DNA from: Tulasnella sp. 424
Lineage: Eukaryota > Basidiomycota > Agaricomycetes > Cantharellales > Tulasnellaceae
Length of the DNA stretch: 64,000 bases
Assembly (NCBI GenBank): GCA_019633425.1
Contig: WSUB01000037.1
Coordinates: 124,001-188,000 of the forward strand
Direction of reading: 5' to 3'
Shown: positions 36,308 through 47,903 of the stretch, one piece after another
Layout of the letters: each line of letters starts with the position of its first letter
How positions within the stretch are numbered: the first letter of the stretch is position 1
Notes under the pieces: generated by a model
Databases searched by the model: none
Seen by the model: only the letters and a program-made list of their open reading frames with translations
Told to the model about the DNA's origin: nothing
Made by a program: the position numbers and the translations under genes

Positions 36308-37403
36308 CTACATTGCATCCAAAAGCCGGATACCCGGTCCCTGGCGGGAACTTAAGAACACCTGCAGGATAGAGGATGCTATAGAGGCCAAAACAAAATG
36401 TTAGAAGCCGACGGACGATAGAAAAGGCTAACGCAGACATACGCTTCTTCTTGCCGATGGCTGCCTCCGCACCATCGCTGCTGGTTCCTTCTTTTACCGC
36501 AGTCACAAACGCCTTGACGTTGGTCATGACCTCGCCGGCAGTCCAATTTATCTGGAATATAATTCAACAAGGTCAGCAAAGGCCCCTAGTGATAACTCGT
36601 AGGCCAACTAACCCTGGCCACTGGCGCTCGTATCACACCGAACCTATCACTCTTCCAATTCATCGTTCCCTGCGCCTGTTTCACAGCAGGCCCGACGAGC
36701 ATAGTAACGGTTCCTCGCTTTTCAGCTGGCATGAGTCCCTTGGGGCCTAAAAATTTGCCGAGCTTCTGTTGAACAATGGGCAGAAGAGTCGGCGTGCAGA
36801 TGACCTTTGTAGGTTGGATTTTGGATTCAAGGATCTATATGATGGGGGTAATTAATGCCCTCAATTAATACGCAGCAAGCAGAGAGAAACTCACGTCTGG
36901 GATGAGTTCCTCTCCACCGACGTAATGAGCGCCGGCCTCTTTAGCAGCAGCAACCGACTTGCCCGATGCGAAGACAAGGACCGTCTCCGCTTTCGCTCGC
37001 GCATCCTTCGGAAGTGATATCTTGCCCCTAGGTGCTGCTTGGCCTCTAGTGAACTTGGTAGTGATCGTAATCTCATACGCAGCCGAAGGTGAAGCAACTT
37101 CGATGGCCTAGCATAATTTCGAATTTTAGTAGAGTGATATGAATGGATCGGATCCTTCGACTTACCTTCAACAGCGACGTTGCATGCTCAATCGTCAGAG
37201 CTTCCGACTCCGCCTCTTTTTTGGCTCCTTTTGCCTGTTTGCCTTTGGCAGCCGCGTAGACTCTTGAGGAGGAAGCAAACGACCGCGCATAGCTTGGCTG
37301 TTGCAGATTCCGTCAATCAAGCGGTCTCCCTGACCTCCCACTCCTTCCTTACCTCTGCTACGACTCTTGAGCGAATGAGCGTTCTGAGTGATGCAGTATT
37401 CAT
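36308..37403 (-). CDS. MRPL1: Mitochondrial large-subunit ribosomal protein uL1m
   Basis: Six exons (37403-37353, 37297-37166, 37107-36895, 36834-36613, 36551-36443, 36378-36308) join in frame to 265 aa. The N-terminus is Arg/Ser-rich without acids (MNTASLRTLIRSRVV, then ARSFASSSRVYAAA), a typical mitochondrial presequence. Ribosomal L1 blocks follow: AYEITITTKF, ISLPKDARAKAETVLVFASG, AGAHYVGGEELI, TPTLLPIVQQKLGKFLGPKG (the L1 signature), INWTAGEVMTNVKAFV and the ending SSRQGPGIRLLDAM. It forms part of the L1 stalk of the mitoribosome. It is head-to-head with mL40 (111 bp between start codons). Confidence 0.92.
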
Positions 37404-37514
37404 GATGATGAGGTGAACGAAGGAAATGGCCGTTTTGAGAGATTGTCAATGTTTGCTGAGCCACGCATTTTTCGGCTTTCCAAAACAAAACACCCTTCCT
37501 CGCACTCGCCCACC
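37404..37514. promoter_or_regulatory. Bidirectional promoter of uL1m and mL40
   Basis: Only 111 bp separate the two divergent start codons of two mitoribosomal large-subunit genes, so transcription control must be shared or overlapping. I see no TATA box. Confidence 0.6.
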
Positions 37515-38159
37515 ATGTTCTCCATCCTCGGACGCTCGACTCTTTTCTCGGCGCTGCCATCCTCTTTATTATCCTCTAAATTATCACAGGCCACCACTAC
37601 TATCGTACCAGCCGCAGGATATGCCACAGCAGCCAGCAAAGGCCGAAAACGTCCGGCTCTCTCCCCGGCTCAGATCAAAGACGAAGCCCTCAAGAAACTC
37701 CTCTACCCTCGAATCATCGGAAAGCCGCGGATCAACCCTGTAGGACTTCATCGACGCGAAGTCAACCGCGCTCTCCGACGCGTCGTTCGCTCCGCCGAAA
37801 CGCACGAGACCATCGAACGCGCATGGCAGCTGCACAAACGCCAGCTTCGGGAGTCTCGAGAGGCTGAGCTGCAACGCAAGCACGAGAGCATGAATAATGC
37901 GATGGCAAAGCTGAAGGAGTTGGATAGGCGGTTGTACGACTTGGCCACTGCCAAGATTGACCCAAGAGGTATCCTCGCCGACGATGCGGAAGAGGTGAAG
38001 CACCTAAGGGGACCAGCGCAGAAGTTCCACACGGCGCGGGTACAGGGACTTTTCCCCAGAGAGATGTGGATACCTACAGAGACACCAAGAAAGGATGGCT
38101 GGAATTACAACTGGACGGCACCACCCACAACCGCGTCTTCCTCCGGGAGTAGCTCATAA
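37515..38159 (+). CDS. Mitochondrial ribosomal protein mL40-like
   Basis: A single exon of 214 aa from ATG 37515. The N-terminus is a presequence-like stretch without acids (MFSILGRSTLFSALPSSLLS). The core has KKLLYPRIIGKPRINP, then THETIERAWQLHKRQLRESR, an Arg/Glu-rich helix and the ending LFPREMWIPTETPRKDGWNY. This pattern fits fungal mL40 (yeast Mrpl28 family), a protein of the mitoribosomal large subunit. The pairing with uL1m across a shared promoter supports a mitoribosome role. The family call is from motif recall; the gene itself is solid. Confidence 0.75.
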   Translation: MFSILGRSTLFSALPSSLLSSKLSQATTTIVPAAGYATAASKGRKRPALSPAQIKDEALKKLLYPRIIGKPRINPVGLHRREVNRALRRVVRSAETHETIERAWQLHKRQLRESREAELQRKHESMNNAMAKLKELDRRLYDLATAKIDPRGILADDAEEVKHLRGPAQKFHTARVQGLFPREMWIPTETPRKDGWNYNWTAPPTTASSSGSSS

Positions 38160-38526
38160 GGTTAGTCAAGTTGACTCGATCCATGTACAAACCATTATAA
38201 ACTGATACCATTCCTTTGCAGGATATTTCCTTCGGTCTTCCTACCCTTTCTCGCCTGTCTGCACTATATCTATCACGTTTATAGACCTCGCACTGTTCGC
38301 CGCAATCACATCCTTCGTTTTGACGCTGGGGAATGCAATGTATTCGAGTGATTGTAGTCTACGCCGTAAAGCGAAACAAAAAGCAAGATAGCAAGGCAGA
38401 GCAGTGAAGATAGAGACTCGGACCGTTATTGAATCGTAAGATACATGACAGGAGAAATGCAAGCTAGAACGAATAAACGAGGAAAGAAAAAGAATACACT
38501 CCAGGAATAGCCAGGAAAACAGGCTC

Positions 38527-41500
38527 TCACTCATCATCGTGACCCCCTATAGGCTCATAGGTTGCCTCACTCTCCTTCCGTCTCCACCACATCACGACAC
38601 CCGTCCACCAGCCGACAATCGCGAAACTGCCAAACGCCCCGAATGTCAATGCCTGGCCCCATGCCATCCACCATCCTTCGACGAAAGGTGTTATGGGTCT
38701 GTCGATTAGGATGACGCCCGAGCGCAGAGTTGTTGGTCTGTCGCCTAGGGAAGCCCACTCCGTCGAAGGTAGGAACTCGAATGGCGATTGTGATCCTGTG
38801 GAATTCGACGGTGGCGTCGAAGGAGTTGAGGACGAAGTTATGGTCGTCCGGCCCCACTTGAGCACCCGAGCAAACTCTTCGGCGCCTCCTTTGCCTTTGG
38901 CTCCCTTGATTCCGACAAGGTACGAGTTGACGTTGGATCCAGTTAACCTGAAGATAATGTCTCCGTACACGGAATTTGAGGACAAGAGAGTTGAGTACGT
39001 TGCTTCGTCCTCAACTGGGATTGGGCGTGCGTCCTCTTCCTCATCCAGGGCAGCTAGTTTAACCCTTGGCTTCCTGTTCAGGTACTCCCAGGATTCGGAC
39101 GATGACGAGGCTGGAACGGGGATCAAATGCTGTCGCACGAATGCCTTGAGGCCTTCTGTATCTTCCAACACCTTTGTTAAGTTGATACCCTTGAATGCTT
39201 CATCCCTTGGACACAATAGGGTCCAACCAACTTCCTCCTTCCTAGGTTTTGGGTTATCTTCTTCTCCCTTCCCCTTCTTCCGGTTCTTAGACAACTTTGA
39301 CGATCCCGGAGTTCCAATGAGGCCGTGTTCCCACTCATCCAGGTCCAACTTCATCGTCCCATTCAAGACCTTGCCAAACCCAGCCTTCTGCACCAGCCCG
39401 ATCATAATGCTTCCCTTGCCGGCCATCGCAAGATCTCCAATGTTGACTTGGACTGACCGAGGGATCAAAAGACCTCCTTCGAGTTCATGTATCACTCCGG
39501 TTCGAGTGAGGATCTCCCTGGTAAGCACTCGGAGAGGAGCCGACCAGCCTCCCGAACCAGTGATCTTTCCATGCTCCATTCGGACGTCCGAGCCTTCCAG
39601 TGTAGCGAACGTTTTGGAGGCGGATGGTTTCGAGGAGAGGATAGGATCTCCTGGGTACACAATCTCCTTCAAAACATGGTGACGAACGACATTGGCGAGG
39701 TGCTCTCTCGATTCTGGGAGCAGGAGATAGTCGGTGAGGAGTCCCAATGGGGACCAGGCCGAGTTGTGAGGGATCAGGACAGTTGTTGAAGGCGAGTTGC
39801 GAAGGACGTCGTCCATGTGGGTCGCGAAAGCAGACGTTAGGAACGTCGAGAAGTGGGTGAAAGGTAGTGCAGCCTCGATAACGTCGGTTGGCGGGGTGAG
39901 AGCCTTGGATAGCACATAAATGACGCAGTCATTGATCTCAACTAGCGGAAAAAAAAAAAAAAAGTCAGGGAGGGTCACGAAACCTTCGCGCTCGAGAACA
40001 TACCTGCATCGCCAATAACCAGAGCACCACCAAAGCCAATCTCGCCATTCCCTTTCCTTTGAACTTGTCCATTCTTTCCGCTGCCGTGAACACTGACTTC
40101 CACAACTTGCCTCTCTCCCCCCAAACCCGCTTCTCGCAGCTCTGTCCCAATCAGAGTATTTCCGTCTAAATCCTCAGGCTTCAGCTTCCCTGGAATGATG
40201 TGATACTTGAGGATTCGCTGTAGCTCGGTTTTGTTGACTGGTGGTTTGTCTTCACCATCATCGACTAGGAAGGTGGAGAGCGGAGAAGTGTTCCAACCAT
40301 CAACAGTGAAAACGTCATCTCTGGGTGCGAGGATCGTCCATGGCTGTCCGTCGTGCTGATCGTCCACGTAGTGGGATAGGTTTGCTGCACGGAGAAGGGA
40401 AACGAACGACGTTGCGTTCAGTGCCAGAAGGTACTTCTCGGCGTTCAGCTGGAAGATGTCCGGGTTGAGGAGAAGTGAATCCACGGTGTGAAGGACGCCG
40501 TTTGCGGCATAAATATCTTGCTCGATGATGGCACGGCCGGACACGGAGGCAGAGCCATCCTCGGAAACGTTCACGCGCACCTTGTGACCTTCAAGGGTGG
40601 TGACTGGTGAAAGGTCAGAAATTAAGACCCCATTCGAAGCTCCGAATGAACGATGTGAACTCACAGTTGGTCAAATCACTCTTCCTCCAATTCTCGCTCC
40701 ATCCGACAAGGCCATGTCCGTCGGATCCTGTTCCGCTAGCGTGCAATCCCACTATCTTTGCCATATCTTGCTCGGCGAAACCACTTTCGAGGTATCGCAT
40801 TTCAATGGGATCCACTGTCTTCCACGCCTCGTCGGTCGGGAAGAAGAGCGTGAGATGTGGGGTGGACTTGAGGACATCTTTCAACGTGCTCGGAAGGAGC
40901 CGAGAAATCGTCCCGAGGCCAGGCCGGCTTGCGACTTCGTGGAACAGGTCTCTTGGTGTATCTAGCACACGATCAATGCCGTAGATGTTCCCGTTGGCTG
41001 TTGCCACGAGTTCTTTCACCGCTCTGGCTCCGCCTTCACCTTGGAAGTCGACACCGACATAGGATGCACCGTCCCTCACGGTTGTCCGGACGCGTTGTGG
41101 CTCGCCTCCCAGCAAGCCGCCTGGAACAGGCAACCACGGTGGCGATGGTGGGGGATCGCCGGACGGTGGTTCAAGTGGTAGTGCGGGGAAATGTAAAGTG
41201 AGTTGCGGTGTGACCTGTTCTGGTACCGACTCCAGTGTATAGTTGAGCAAGTGATAGAATAACTGTTGACGGAGGTTTTCTTGAACATTATCTGCCAGGG
41301 CCTGGAAATCGTCACCGTCGAGTGCGAGGGCCAGTGCCGACTTTGAGGTTTCCTTGCGATGACGTTCAATGGCATCATTGGTCGGGGCGAATAGGGTGCT
41401 GCCGTTTAGCTTGTTCAGTGTCGGGACGAGCTTGGCCCTTTGGATAAGTCGAATTAAAAGAGTATAGTCGGGGTCTGCCGATAATGCGTCGATAATTGTA

Positions 41501-41592
41501 GTTGATGTGGTTGACGGAGGGAGTGAAGCTGCGGCTGCGAGGTGCAGGGGCAAAATGAGAGCCAGGAATGTCGGTATCCGCGGCAGCAACAT
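38527..41592 (-). CDS. Multi-FAS1 (fasciclin) secreted/membrane-anchored protein
   Basis: Three exons (41592-40665, 40603-40004, 39941-38527) close in frame at 980 aa. A signal peptide is clear (LPRIPTFLALILPLHLAAAA). Several FAS1 repeats follow, each with the strand-helix pattern ending in a YHLL/HH-type box: STLFAPTNDAIERH...LFYHLLNYTL; TLFFPTDEAWKTV; WTILAPRDDVFTV...LKYHIIPGKL; TVLIPHNSAW...VVRHHVLKEIVYPG; WTLLCPRDEAF. Near the end one membrane helix (TFGAFGSFAIVGWWTGVVMW) is followed by a short basic/acidic tail. FAS1 proteins mediate adhesion at the fungal cell surface. The second intron has 15 T residues directly before its acceptor. Confidence 0.9.
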
Positions 41593-42165
41593 CGCTCCGG
41601 TGGTATTTGAAAGATTTCAGATGATAGGTTGTGGTTGTGCGGGGAATGTGGGGCGCTGGCGTAAGTAGTTTGCTGATGCTGTAAATTCTGGGTGGTGGTT
41701 GCAATTGGAATCGCGAGGCAAATGACGAATGTTGGGAATTTCCCAGAAAGGTCGCCGATGGGTGGGAATTCTGGTTTACCCAAACACCGCCTTCCTGTTG
41801 ACAGTGATCGAGGTAGCAAGGCAGCACGGGGGAACAGCCGCCCAAGCACGTATACGTTGGAAGAATGGGTCTAATGCTTGAGCAGAGGACCCTAGTGCAC
41901 TATGTTCGAATCACCCTCTCTCGCCAGCCCCTAATTACCAGCACGCCCGGGCCGTCCCCTATATGGTTTCGGAGCTCACTCCACTCAACGGATCAGCCCA
42001 TATCCATCGATACCCGGTCCAATTGCAAGTTCACATTACAAACAAATATATAGAATATGGAGATCAAGGAAACAGTAACAGAGAACAGAAAGGCAAACAA
42101 AGGGAACCACAACATGCAAACCAAACAGACATTTTGAGCAAGTTCAAGGGAGCAGAGCTCAACCT

Positions 42166-43511
42166 TCAGTAAAAGCAAACGGGAAAGAGCTCGACCTTTG
42201 TCACCTTAAGTCCCAGACGGGACCTTATCGACTTCGAGAACGAAGTCGCCCCGGGTTTAGGAGACATGACGAACTTGACCTCCTCCGGCGTAACGGAGCC
42301 AGGGGGAGTAAGGGGGGGCGAGTTAGCCGGAACTCCTCGGCTACCCATAGCCAGAAGACGATTATGCTAGGGGAGAAGGTAGACTTAATCAGCGATATAT
42401 CTTATCATTAGCGTAGACGTCTAGTACGTACTTTTTCCTTCAACGCATTTCGCAGAGATGTGTTCTCCGCGTGACTAGCTTTAGCCTCATTTCGGGCGGC
42501 TTTCGCGCGCCTCTTAGAAGCTCCCAAATCTCGTCGGACCAAGTCAATCTCGACGCGCATGGCGTCGAGTTCGAGGTGCGCTGATACGGCTTCTGAGTGC
42601 AGCGCCTTTGCTTCAGCCTGAGCATGGTGGGCGTTGGCAATAGCTTTGAGTCGTTGACGATCAGCCGCTTCCATTCCTCGCTGGTGCTCCTTAGCCGAGT
42701 ATGTGAGGCGCTGGAGGAGGTTGGCTTGCGAGACGTCAAGGTCTTGGCGGAGACTCTTGACGAGAGCGTTCTGTCAAGAGAGCTATAAGTTAATTGAACG
42801 TTGCAACGGCCGATGCGGAACACTTACCAGTCGCGCCACGTTTCCCTTCGATTCATCCAGCTCGCCTTTGCTTCGCCTCAACGCTTCAGCCGAGGTGCTC
42901 TGAAGTTCGACAAACTTGTTGCATGCTCCTTCGACCATTTCCCGATAGAATTTACTCAGTCCCTGCTCCTTCTTGACGTCTGCGGTAGCCTTCTTGACGT
43001 CCGCAGTAGCTTTCTGGAGCCCATCGGCGAGGGATTGGTTGTCTTGGAGGAGGAGTGAGATTCGAGCTTGCGCGACACAGAGCTCGAATGATGGGTAGCA
43101 GCTGGGGTCAAACTTTGAAGTACAAGAGAAAGGGCTTTTCGTCAGCAGCGTGGTTGTGGAAAAAGGGAGGATGTTCATCGTGAATGAAATTTGACTTACT
43201 CGACGGCCGTAGATCTTACGGATATACAAGAAAACCGATAGAGTCAGAAGGAAAAGTGCAACGCATGCCGGTAGTTTGAAATCGTTGAGAGTCCGGTCGC
43301 TGTGGTGACGATACCCGGAGTGAAGCCCGATGGACGGGGAAGACGGAGGAAGAGGAGACGGAGGAGATGAAGGGAAAAAGGTGGACGAGATGTATTGGAA
43401 CTTGATAAGGCCGAAGTCGTGGGCGATGAGGACAGAGGTAGACACGATGAACACGAGAAGGCAGAAGAGGATGTCGGCGAAGTAAATTCGCGGGCGTTGT
43501 ACAGTCGACAT
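42166..43511 (-). CDS. Two-TM coiled-coil family protein, intact copy C
   Basis: Four exons (43511-43200, 43112-42828, 42770-42432, 42366-42166), all with phase 0 junctions, give 378 aa. The N-terminus has a membrane segment (ILFCLLVFIVSTSVLIA), a short Ser/Pro lumenal loop (PPSPLPPSSPS) and a second membrane segment (VALFLLTLSVFLYI) followed by KIYGRR. A long coiled coil follows (QKATADVKKATADVKKEQ; DLVRRDLGASKRRAKAARNE), then a tail with NSPPLTPPGSVTPEEV. The two halves of the coiled coil are exon-aligned with copy B. The family is not one I recognise. Topology suggests a hairpin in a membrane with a cytosolic coiled coil, which would suit tethering or scaffolding, but that is inference. 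Confidence 0.72.
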
Positions 43512-44220
43512 GATGAGGAGTGGTGGGAGCAGGAGTGTCTCTCGGTGGGGTAGTACCTTGGGGGGAGTGAAGGGGGAGAGAGGTTACGAAAGAGGAAAAG
43601 AGAGGAGGACTGAAGCTCAGCTGCCTCTTAAATCCTTTTTTCTGTGAGTAGGTCAACAAGATCAAGACGGGTGACGCGTCTTCAGCTATGAAAATTTTAA
43701 TTGTATTGAATTCGTAAGTTCCAAACATCCCGTGGATTTCAATCCAAACGCCCAGCAGCCCAACGACTCCTACCAATGCTCCTCGCATGTCGGTCATAGT
43801 AAAATCTCCTTCTATGTGCTAATCTAATTATCGTCAGACATTAAGCATGTACGAGTCCTCTTTTCGGCGAAGAAAGAGTCGGGATAGTTATGAGTTGGAT
43901 CGCGTCGGAAAATGTCGCTAAATCTTGCATTCCGGTCACTTACCAAAAGCTAACGTCCTATTCCATTACCTTGTACTTGCTTAAAGCGTTTTAGGGCGCG
44001 TCGAGCGATTTGTGGCCAGTGCGGGACGCGTCGAAAGGAGATTTCGCCCTGTCATCACTCTCCCGAGTTCATCTATCACCGAGGGACATTCCACACACCC
44101 AAACAGCCCAAACGAGTAATAAAATAGTTCTAACTGCTATAATAACGATTTAGGGGCATAAATACTCCATGTTGCACTGATCCTCGTCGACTCGCGGCTA
44201 CGGGGATCCCGACCTCACAA
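43512..44220 (-). promoter_or_regulatory. Duplicated 5' region of coiled-coil family copy C
   Basis: On the minus strand this carries the same blocks as 430-1133: GGGCGAAATCTCCTTTCGAC at about 44050-44031, then GACGCG twice (one as the palindrome GACGCGTC), then the CTCTTTCTTCGCC block. It also has an upstream frame starting MTDMRGALVGVVGLLGVW at 43797 that, unlike in copy B, runs on past the main start codon in another frame. Confidence 0.5.
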
Positions 44221-44498
44221 GATAACGCCCGACTGTCTTACCGCAGGACCTTTAGCTAGAGAACAATCTTTTTCGCGTGCGGCTAACCACGGGCGACTTA
44301 AACTCAAAATAAACATCCATCCCCGCAGACGCCACAGGACATTCCAAGACAATGTTCATTTCGCAGTCGAACGCGGCAAGAAAGGGGAAACAGAAACCAT
44401 GGATGATCGAATAAAACTAGACGGGATCCAAAGTCGGTGTAAAGGAGGGAGAAAAAGGAGAAAAAGAGAGAGTGGGTGAGTAATACAGTGCGAGTATC

Positions 44499-45251
44499 TC
44501 ATGAGATGTGTACTTTGAAGACGATCCAGTGACCGATGTTGTCTAAGATGGAATATGAGAAGGGTTGCTGGAAAGCAAGAAAAGCGGCGATGATGAGGGC
44601 GAGGGGCAGAAGAGTAGAGAGAATGATGATGCAGTAGCGTGATTTGGCATACAACTTCATAGAGAGATAAATGTCCGTAATATCATTAGCTTGCTCAATT
44701 TCGATACGCGTTTCTCCTCGAGTAGTTCTTTGGTAGTCGCTTTGGAGCCACTGCATGGACTAACGAAGGGAAGACCAAAGAGCCTGGATTCGTACCTGGG
44801 AAACGAAGTTGCTCTGGGAACATTCAGGGTAACGCCGAGTGCTGGGAGCCATGAGCCCAGCTTGATCTGGCGCAGGTGCCGGAGTGAGGTAGAACCCCCC
44901 ACATCGACAGCGGTGGGAGACTGAGTTTGGTCCAGCCCCGACAGAGACTTTGTCTTCATCCGCAGAAGACTCAATAGGGTCTAAAGAGCGTTCATGAGCT
45001 CAAAAGGAGGAGCGACGCGTTAGCATTGAAGCAGATCAGGGGGCAGAGTGGAGTACCTACACGGAATTAGGCTGGACTGGCTCGTCTTGCTTGGTACTCG
45101 AGTCGAAGTTCGTTTCTTGACAACCTAAGGAAAGCCCAAAGACGCTGGGCTCGTACTTGGGGAACGAGGTTGCGCGGGGTATATTGGGAGTGAAACCCAG
45201 TGCGGGAAGCCACAAACCTCCAGCCTGATCCGGCGCAGGTGCCGAAGTCAA
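44499..45251 (-). CDS. C-terminal module of the coiled-coil family, internally duplicated (copy E)
   Basis: Two similar exons read LWLPALGFTPNIPRATSFPK and SWLPALGVTLNVPRATSFPR, each preceded by a QSxTAVD segment that also occurs in the last exon of copy B (QTQSAAAVD). A third segment at 44756-44499 is a membrane tail (LYAKSRYCIIILSTL, then LALIIAAFLAFQQPFSY), matched by the relic at 3285-3480. No N-terminal membrane segments or coiled coil were found upstream, so this is either a truncated paralog or a gene of its own. Exon junctions near the tail could not be fixed. Function unknown. Confidence 0.45.
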
Positions 45252-45577
45252 CGTAGAAGTCGGAGCGTCTACGGCTGTGGCAGATTGGGCTTATTGGGCT
45301 CCGGTTGAGGCTCGGCTACGTCCACGGAGGTCTGAGAGGGGGGCAAGTTATCGCAAGTCCTGGGCAGGAACGACGGGTTAGCGCTTAGGCGCACTGATGA
45401 ATAAAGGAAAATGCATACTCAAAATCAAACGGCCCGGTCGCAGCGCCTCCGCTTGATTAGATGGGCGTGTTATATGGCCTTACCGCACAAATCCTGAGAT
45501 TCTGGAGACGATCCTAATACGTTCCGCTGTACGTCCGGCAAACGAAGAACGAGCTCACAGGAGAATGTTCTTGCGTA

Positions 45578-46443
45578 ATGCTAAAGAGCCCAGCCGGCGA
45601 TGTCGCACATCCTGTGCAGGGACTTGAGGAGATTGTTAAGGATTTCAGGCGGCGGCTCCTCAACTTGCTTGGATTTGGGTTCCGGGAGTTCCCAAGTGTT
45701 ATGGTGCTGAGCGTGCTTGAGGCGATTAACAACGCGACGAAGGGATCGGAATCGGAGACGCCCAGTAAGTGTCCTTCTACGGTATTTTGATACTGTTGCT
45801 CACAACCCCTTGCCTGGATTAGACCTGGCTGCCACTGAGCTGAACTACCTGTTAGCTCCCTTGGATATAAGAACGCCCGAGTCTTACGCAAGCAACATGC
45901 TGGACTACCATGTAATCATAGATCTCCTTCCGACCGTGTTGCTCTACTTCGCGTCGTTTGGGACCAGACGTTAAACTGTCTGCGGTACAGAGTTCCGTCC
46001 TCATTTCTCTGGGACTGCAACGGAAGATGATAGAAGACGCGGAGGTAGGTTTTCAGCTTGGTTCTCTTTTCATTTCCGCTGGTTACTGAGATCAAGACGG
46101 CGGGTCGAACCTTGAAGTTCCTGTCAGCCAAGCCCTCTTTGTCAAGTCTGTTCGCAGGATCTGCAAGCGGCTAGAAGACGTCCATAACAACGCCATCAAT
46201 GCTACAATACCTCGAGCGGATGCTTCTATCGTACACAACGCTGCTCAACGTGATGAAGCGGGCGCAAACGACGGCGCGTGGCGGCCCGTAGCGGAGTCCT
46301 TGGCGAACGAGATGGAAGAAGAGGCGCAGGAGGTTACACAGCAGCTAAACGAGAAGCAGAGAGAGTTGGTTAAAACTCTGGATATCTCCCAGTGGGTAAC
46401 ACACCCTGGTGTGCTCCGTAATCCTCGATCGGGGGAGATCTGA
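45578..46443 (+). CDS. Hypothetical multi-exon protein
   Basis: Exon 1 begins with ATG 45578 and ends at a GTAAGT donor after 45764. The second exon reads LAATELNYLLAPLD and ESYASNMLDYH. A later exon, about 46113-46443, reads SVRRICKRLEDVHNNAINAT, then MEEEAQEVTQQLNEKQREL, and stops at 46441-46443. Composition (charged, helical) and absence of stops argue for coding. The inner exon borders are not certain and an upstream exon may exist. I do not recognise the family. Nothing suggests a membrane or secretion role. Confidence 0.42.
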
Positions 46444-47903
46444 ATCGGTTAAACATTGGCTTCCATCTCGCCCAACGATTTGAAGGTTTGGAGTCGACGA
46501 TGAAAATGTCGATTGGACTGCTGCCGAAGCACAGATATCTCCAAATCGAATGGGTTGGTTTCGGTCCTCGGATCGGAGGACTGTGGTCAGTGTAAAGGGT
46601 AACCCGGCAGTGAAGCGCAATGGCAAAGAGAAGAAACAAAGATAGGGGATGGTAGTAAGAAAGCGAAAGCCCGGCAGTAGTGTTCGGGCGATGTATATAT
46701 GTTGATCTAGAGCTCGTGGTATCGGTGTTGGCAGCCACGCTTCGGCTCAATAAATGTTCTCTGATCATAAGAATTCGACTACATTCTAATGTACATGCTC
46801 TCTAGATCGCGCAGCTTGGGTCCGCGAAGCAGATGTCAGAAACAAGTCCAAATCCATCAAAGAGACCGTTGGAGACACAAACGACACGGACAACAACCAC
46901 AACCCAATGCGGGAGAAATAAATAGAATAGAAAGGAGAAGCATTATACAGCACGGAGAGCTACCCAATAGCAAACATAACGAAAGAGGCATCGACATCTA
47001 CAACCAAGGATCACCGACAGTGCACCAATCCCAGACAGACAGGCCCCCTCCAACGTTCACCTTCCAACCCAAAGCAAGAGTCCAAACGAAAGCCATCCCA
47101 GACCAAAAAGCAAACGACCACCTCACCTAGCTCACAAGAAAAAAAACATCCAACCGGCCTGATCTCACCATACCATGGGGGTTATTAAGAGATACACACA
47201 AGAGAGGCCAGAATAAGTGCTAAAGAAGACGGCAGGAGAAGGAAGCCGGCCGACAAGGACTGGAGCATTCAGCGAGTGGGAGGTGACTGGGTTAGGGGAT
47301 ATGGGAAGCTATGCAGCGACCCAGAAGCAAGAAACGACGAGGGAATGATATACTTGGTAGCAGAGACCGTAGAGCGTCTGAAGAACTCGGTTCTTTAGGG
47401 ACTTGGGGGGAGGTAGTGGTGGGGAGAGATGGGACGTGCTGGCGTTACCCCGCTACACCTGGCACAGGACGCCCGTTTGTCCTACTCGCATTTACGAATA
47501 GCCAACAAACGAACGCGCGTCAAGGTCGTTTGAAAGCCTTCCCTCAAGTAGGAAAGGTCGTCCAAAACGCCTCATCCATAGCCAGCGACTTCAGAATGCG
47601 CCGGAACTGCCAATCGCGAGTGCAGATTGATGGAGCCCTTGAGGGACGAGGAGGATTTCTTTCCTCCGTCCCTCGAACTCTTCGTCATTCGCGCTCGCCG
47701 CTACGTGTTACGCTCTGGAACGCCGTTCTGGAGGCTTCGATCAGGCGGACAGAAAAATGGAGTGACGACTGGATGTTCCCATCGCCCGGAGCCGGGCTAA
47801 TGGATTTCTTGTGAGAGATGAGATGACCTTGCTCCTTGTCCGGTTCGGCTTCGTTAAACTCTGCCTCGGGCCGGTTGGGTCGAGCTGGAAGGGCGAGATA
47901 GGC
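46444..47903 (+). other. Intergenic stretch, purine-rich in part
   Basis: About 1.46 kb. 46800-47250 is rich in A and in AACCAA/ACAACC-like words on the plus strand. A 167-codon plus-strand frame at 47311-47814 is Arg/Ser-rich and resembles nothing; I do not call it. On the minus strand near 47675-47560 a frame begins MTKSSRDGGKKSSSSLKGS but stops after 38 codons. Confidence 0.35.

Noticed and set aside
38693..39682. 329-codon plus-strand frame opposite the FAS1 gene
   Set aside because: It is the antisense of a FAS1 exon whose minus-strand reading has a signal peptide, repeats and correct introns.
46370..46768. 132-codon minus-strand frame with a hydrophobic stretch
   Set aside because: It overlaps the better supported plus-strand exon ending at 46443 and has no upstream or downstream exon support.
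47311..47814. 167-codon plus-strand frame
   Set aside because: Arg/Ser-rich, no family resemblance, no splice context; likely a chance frame.
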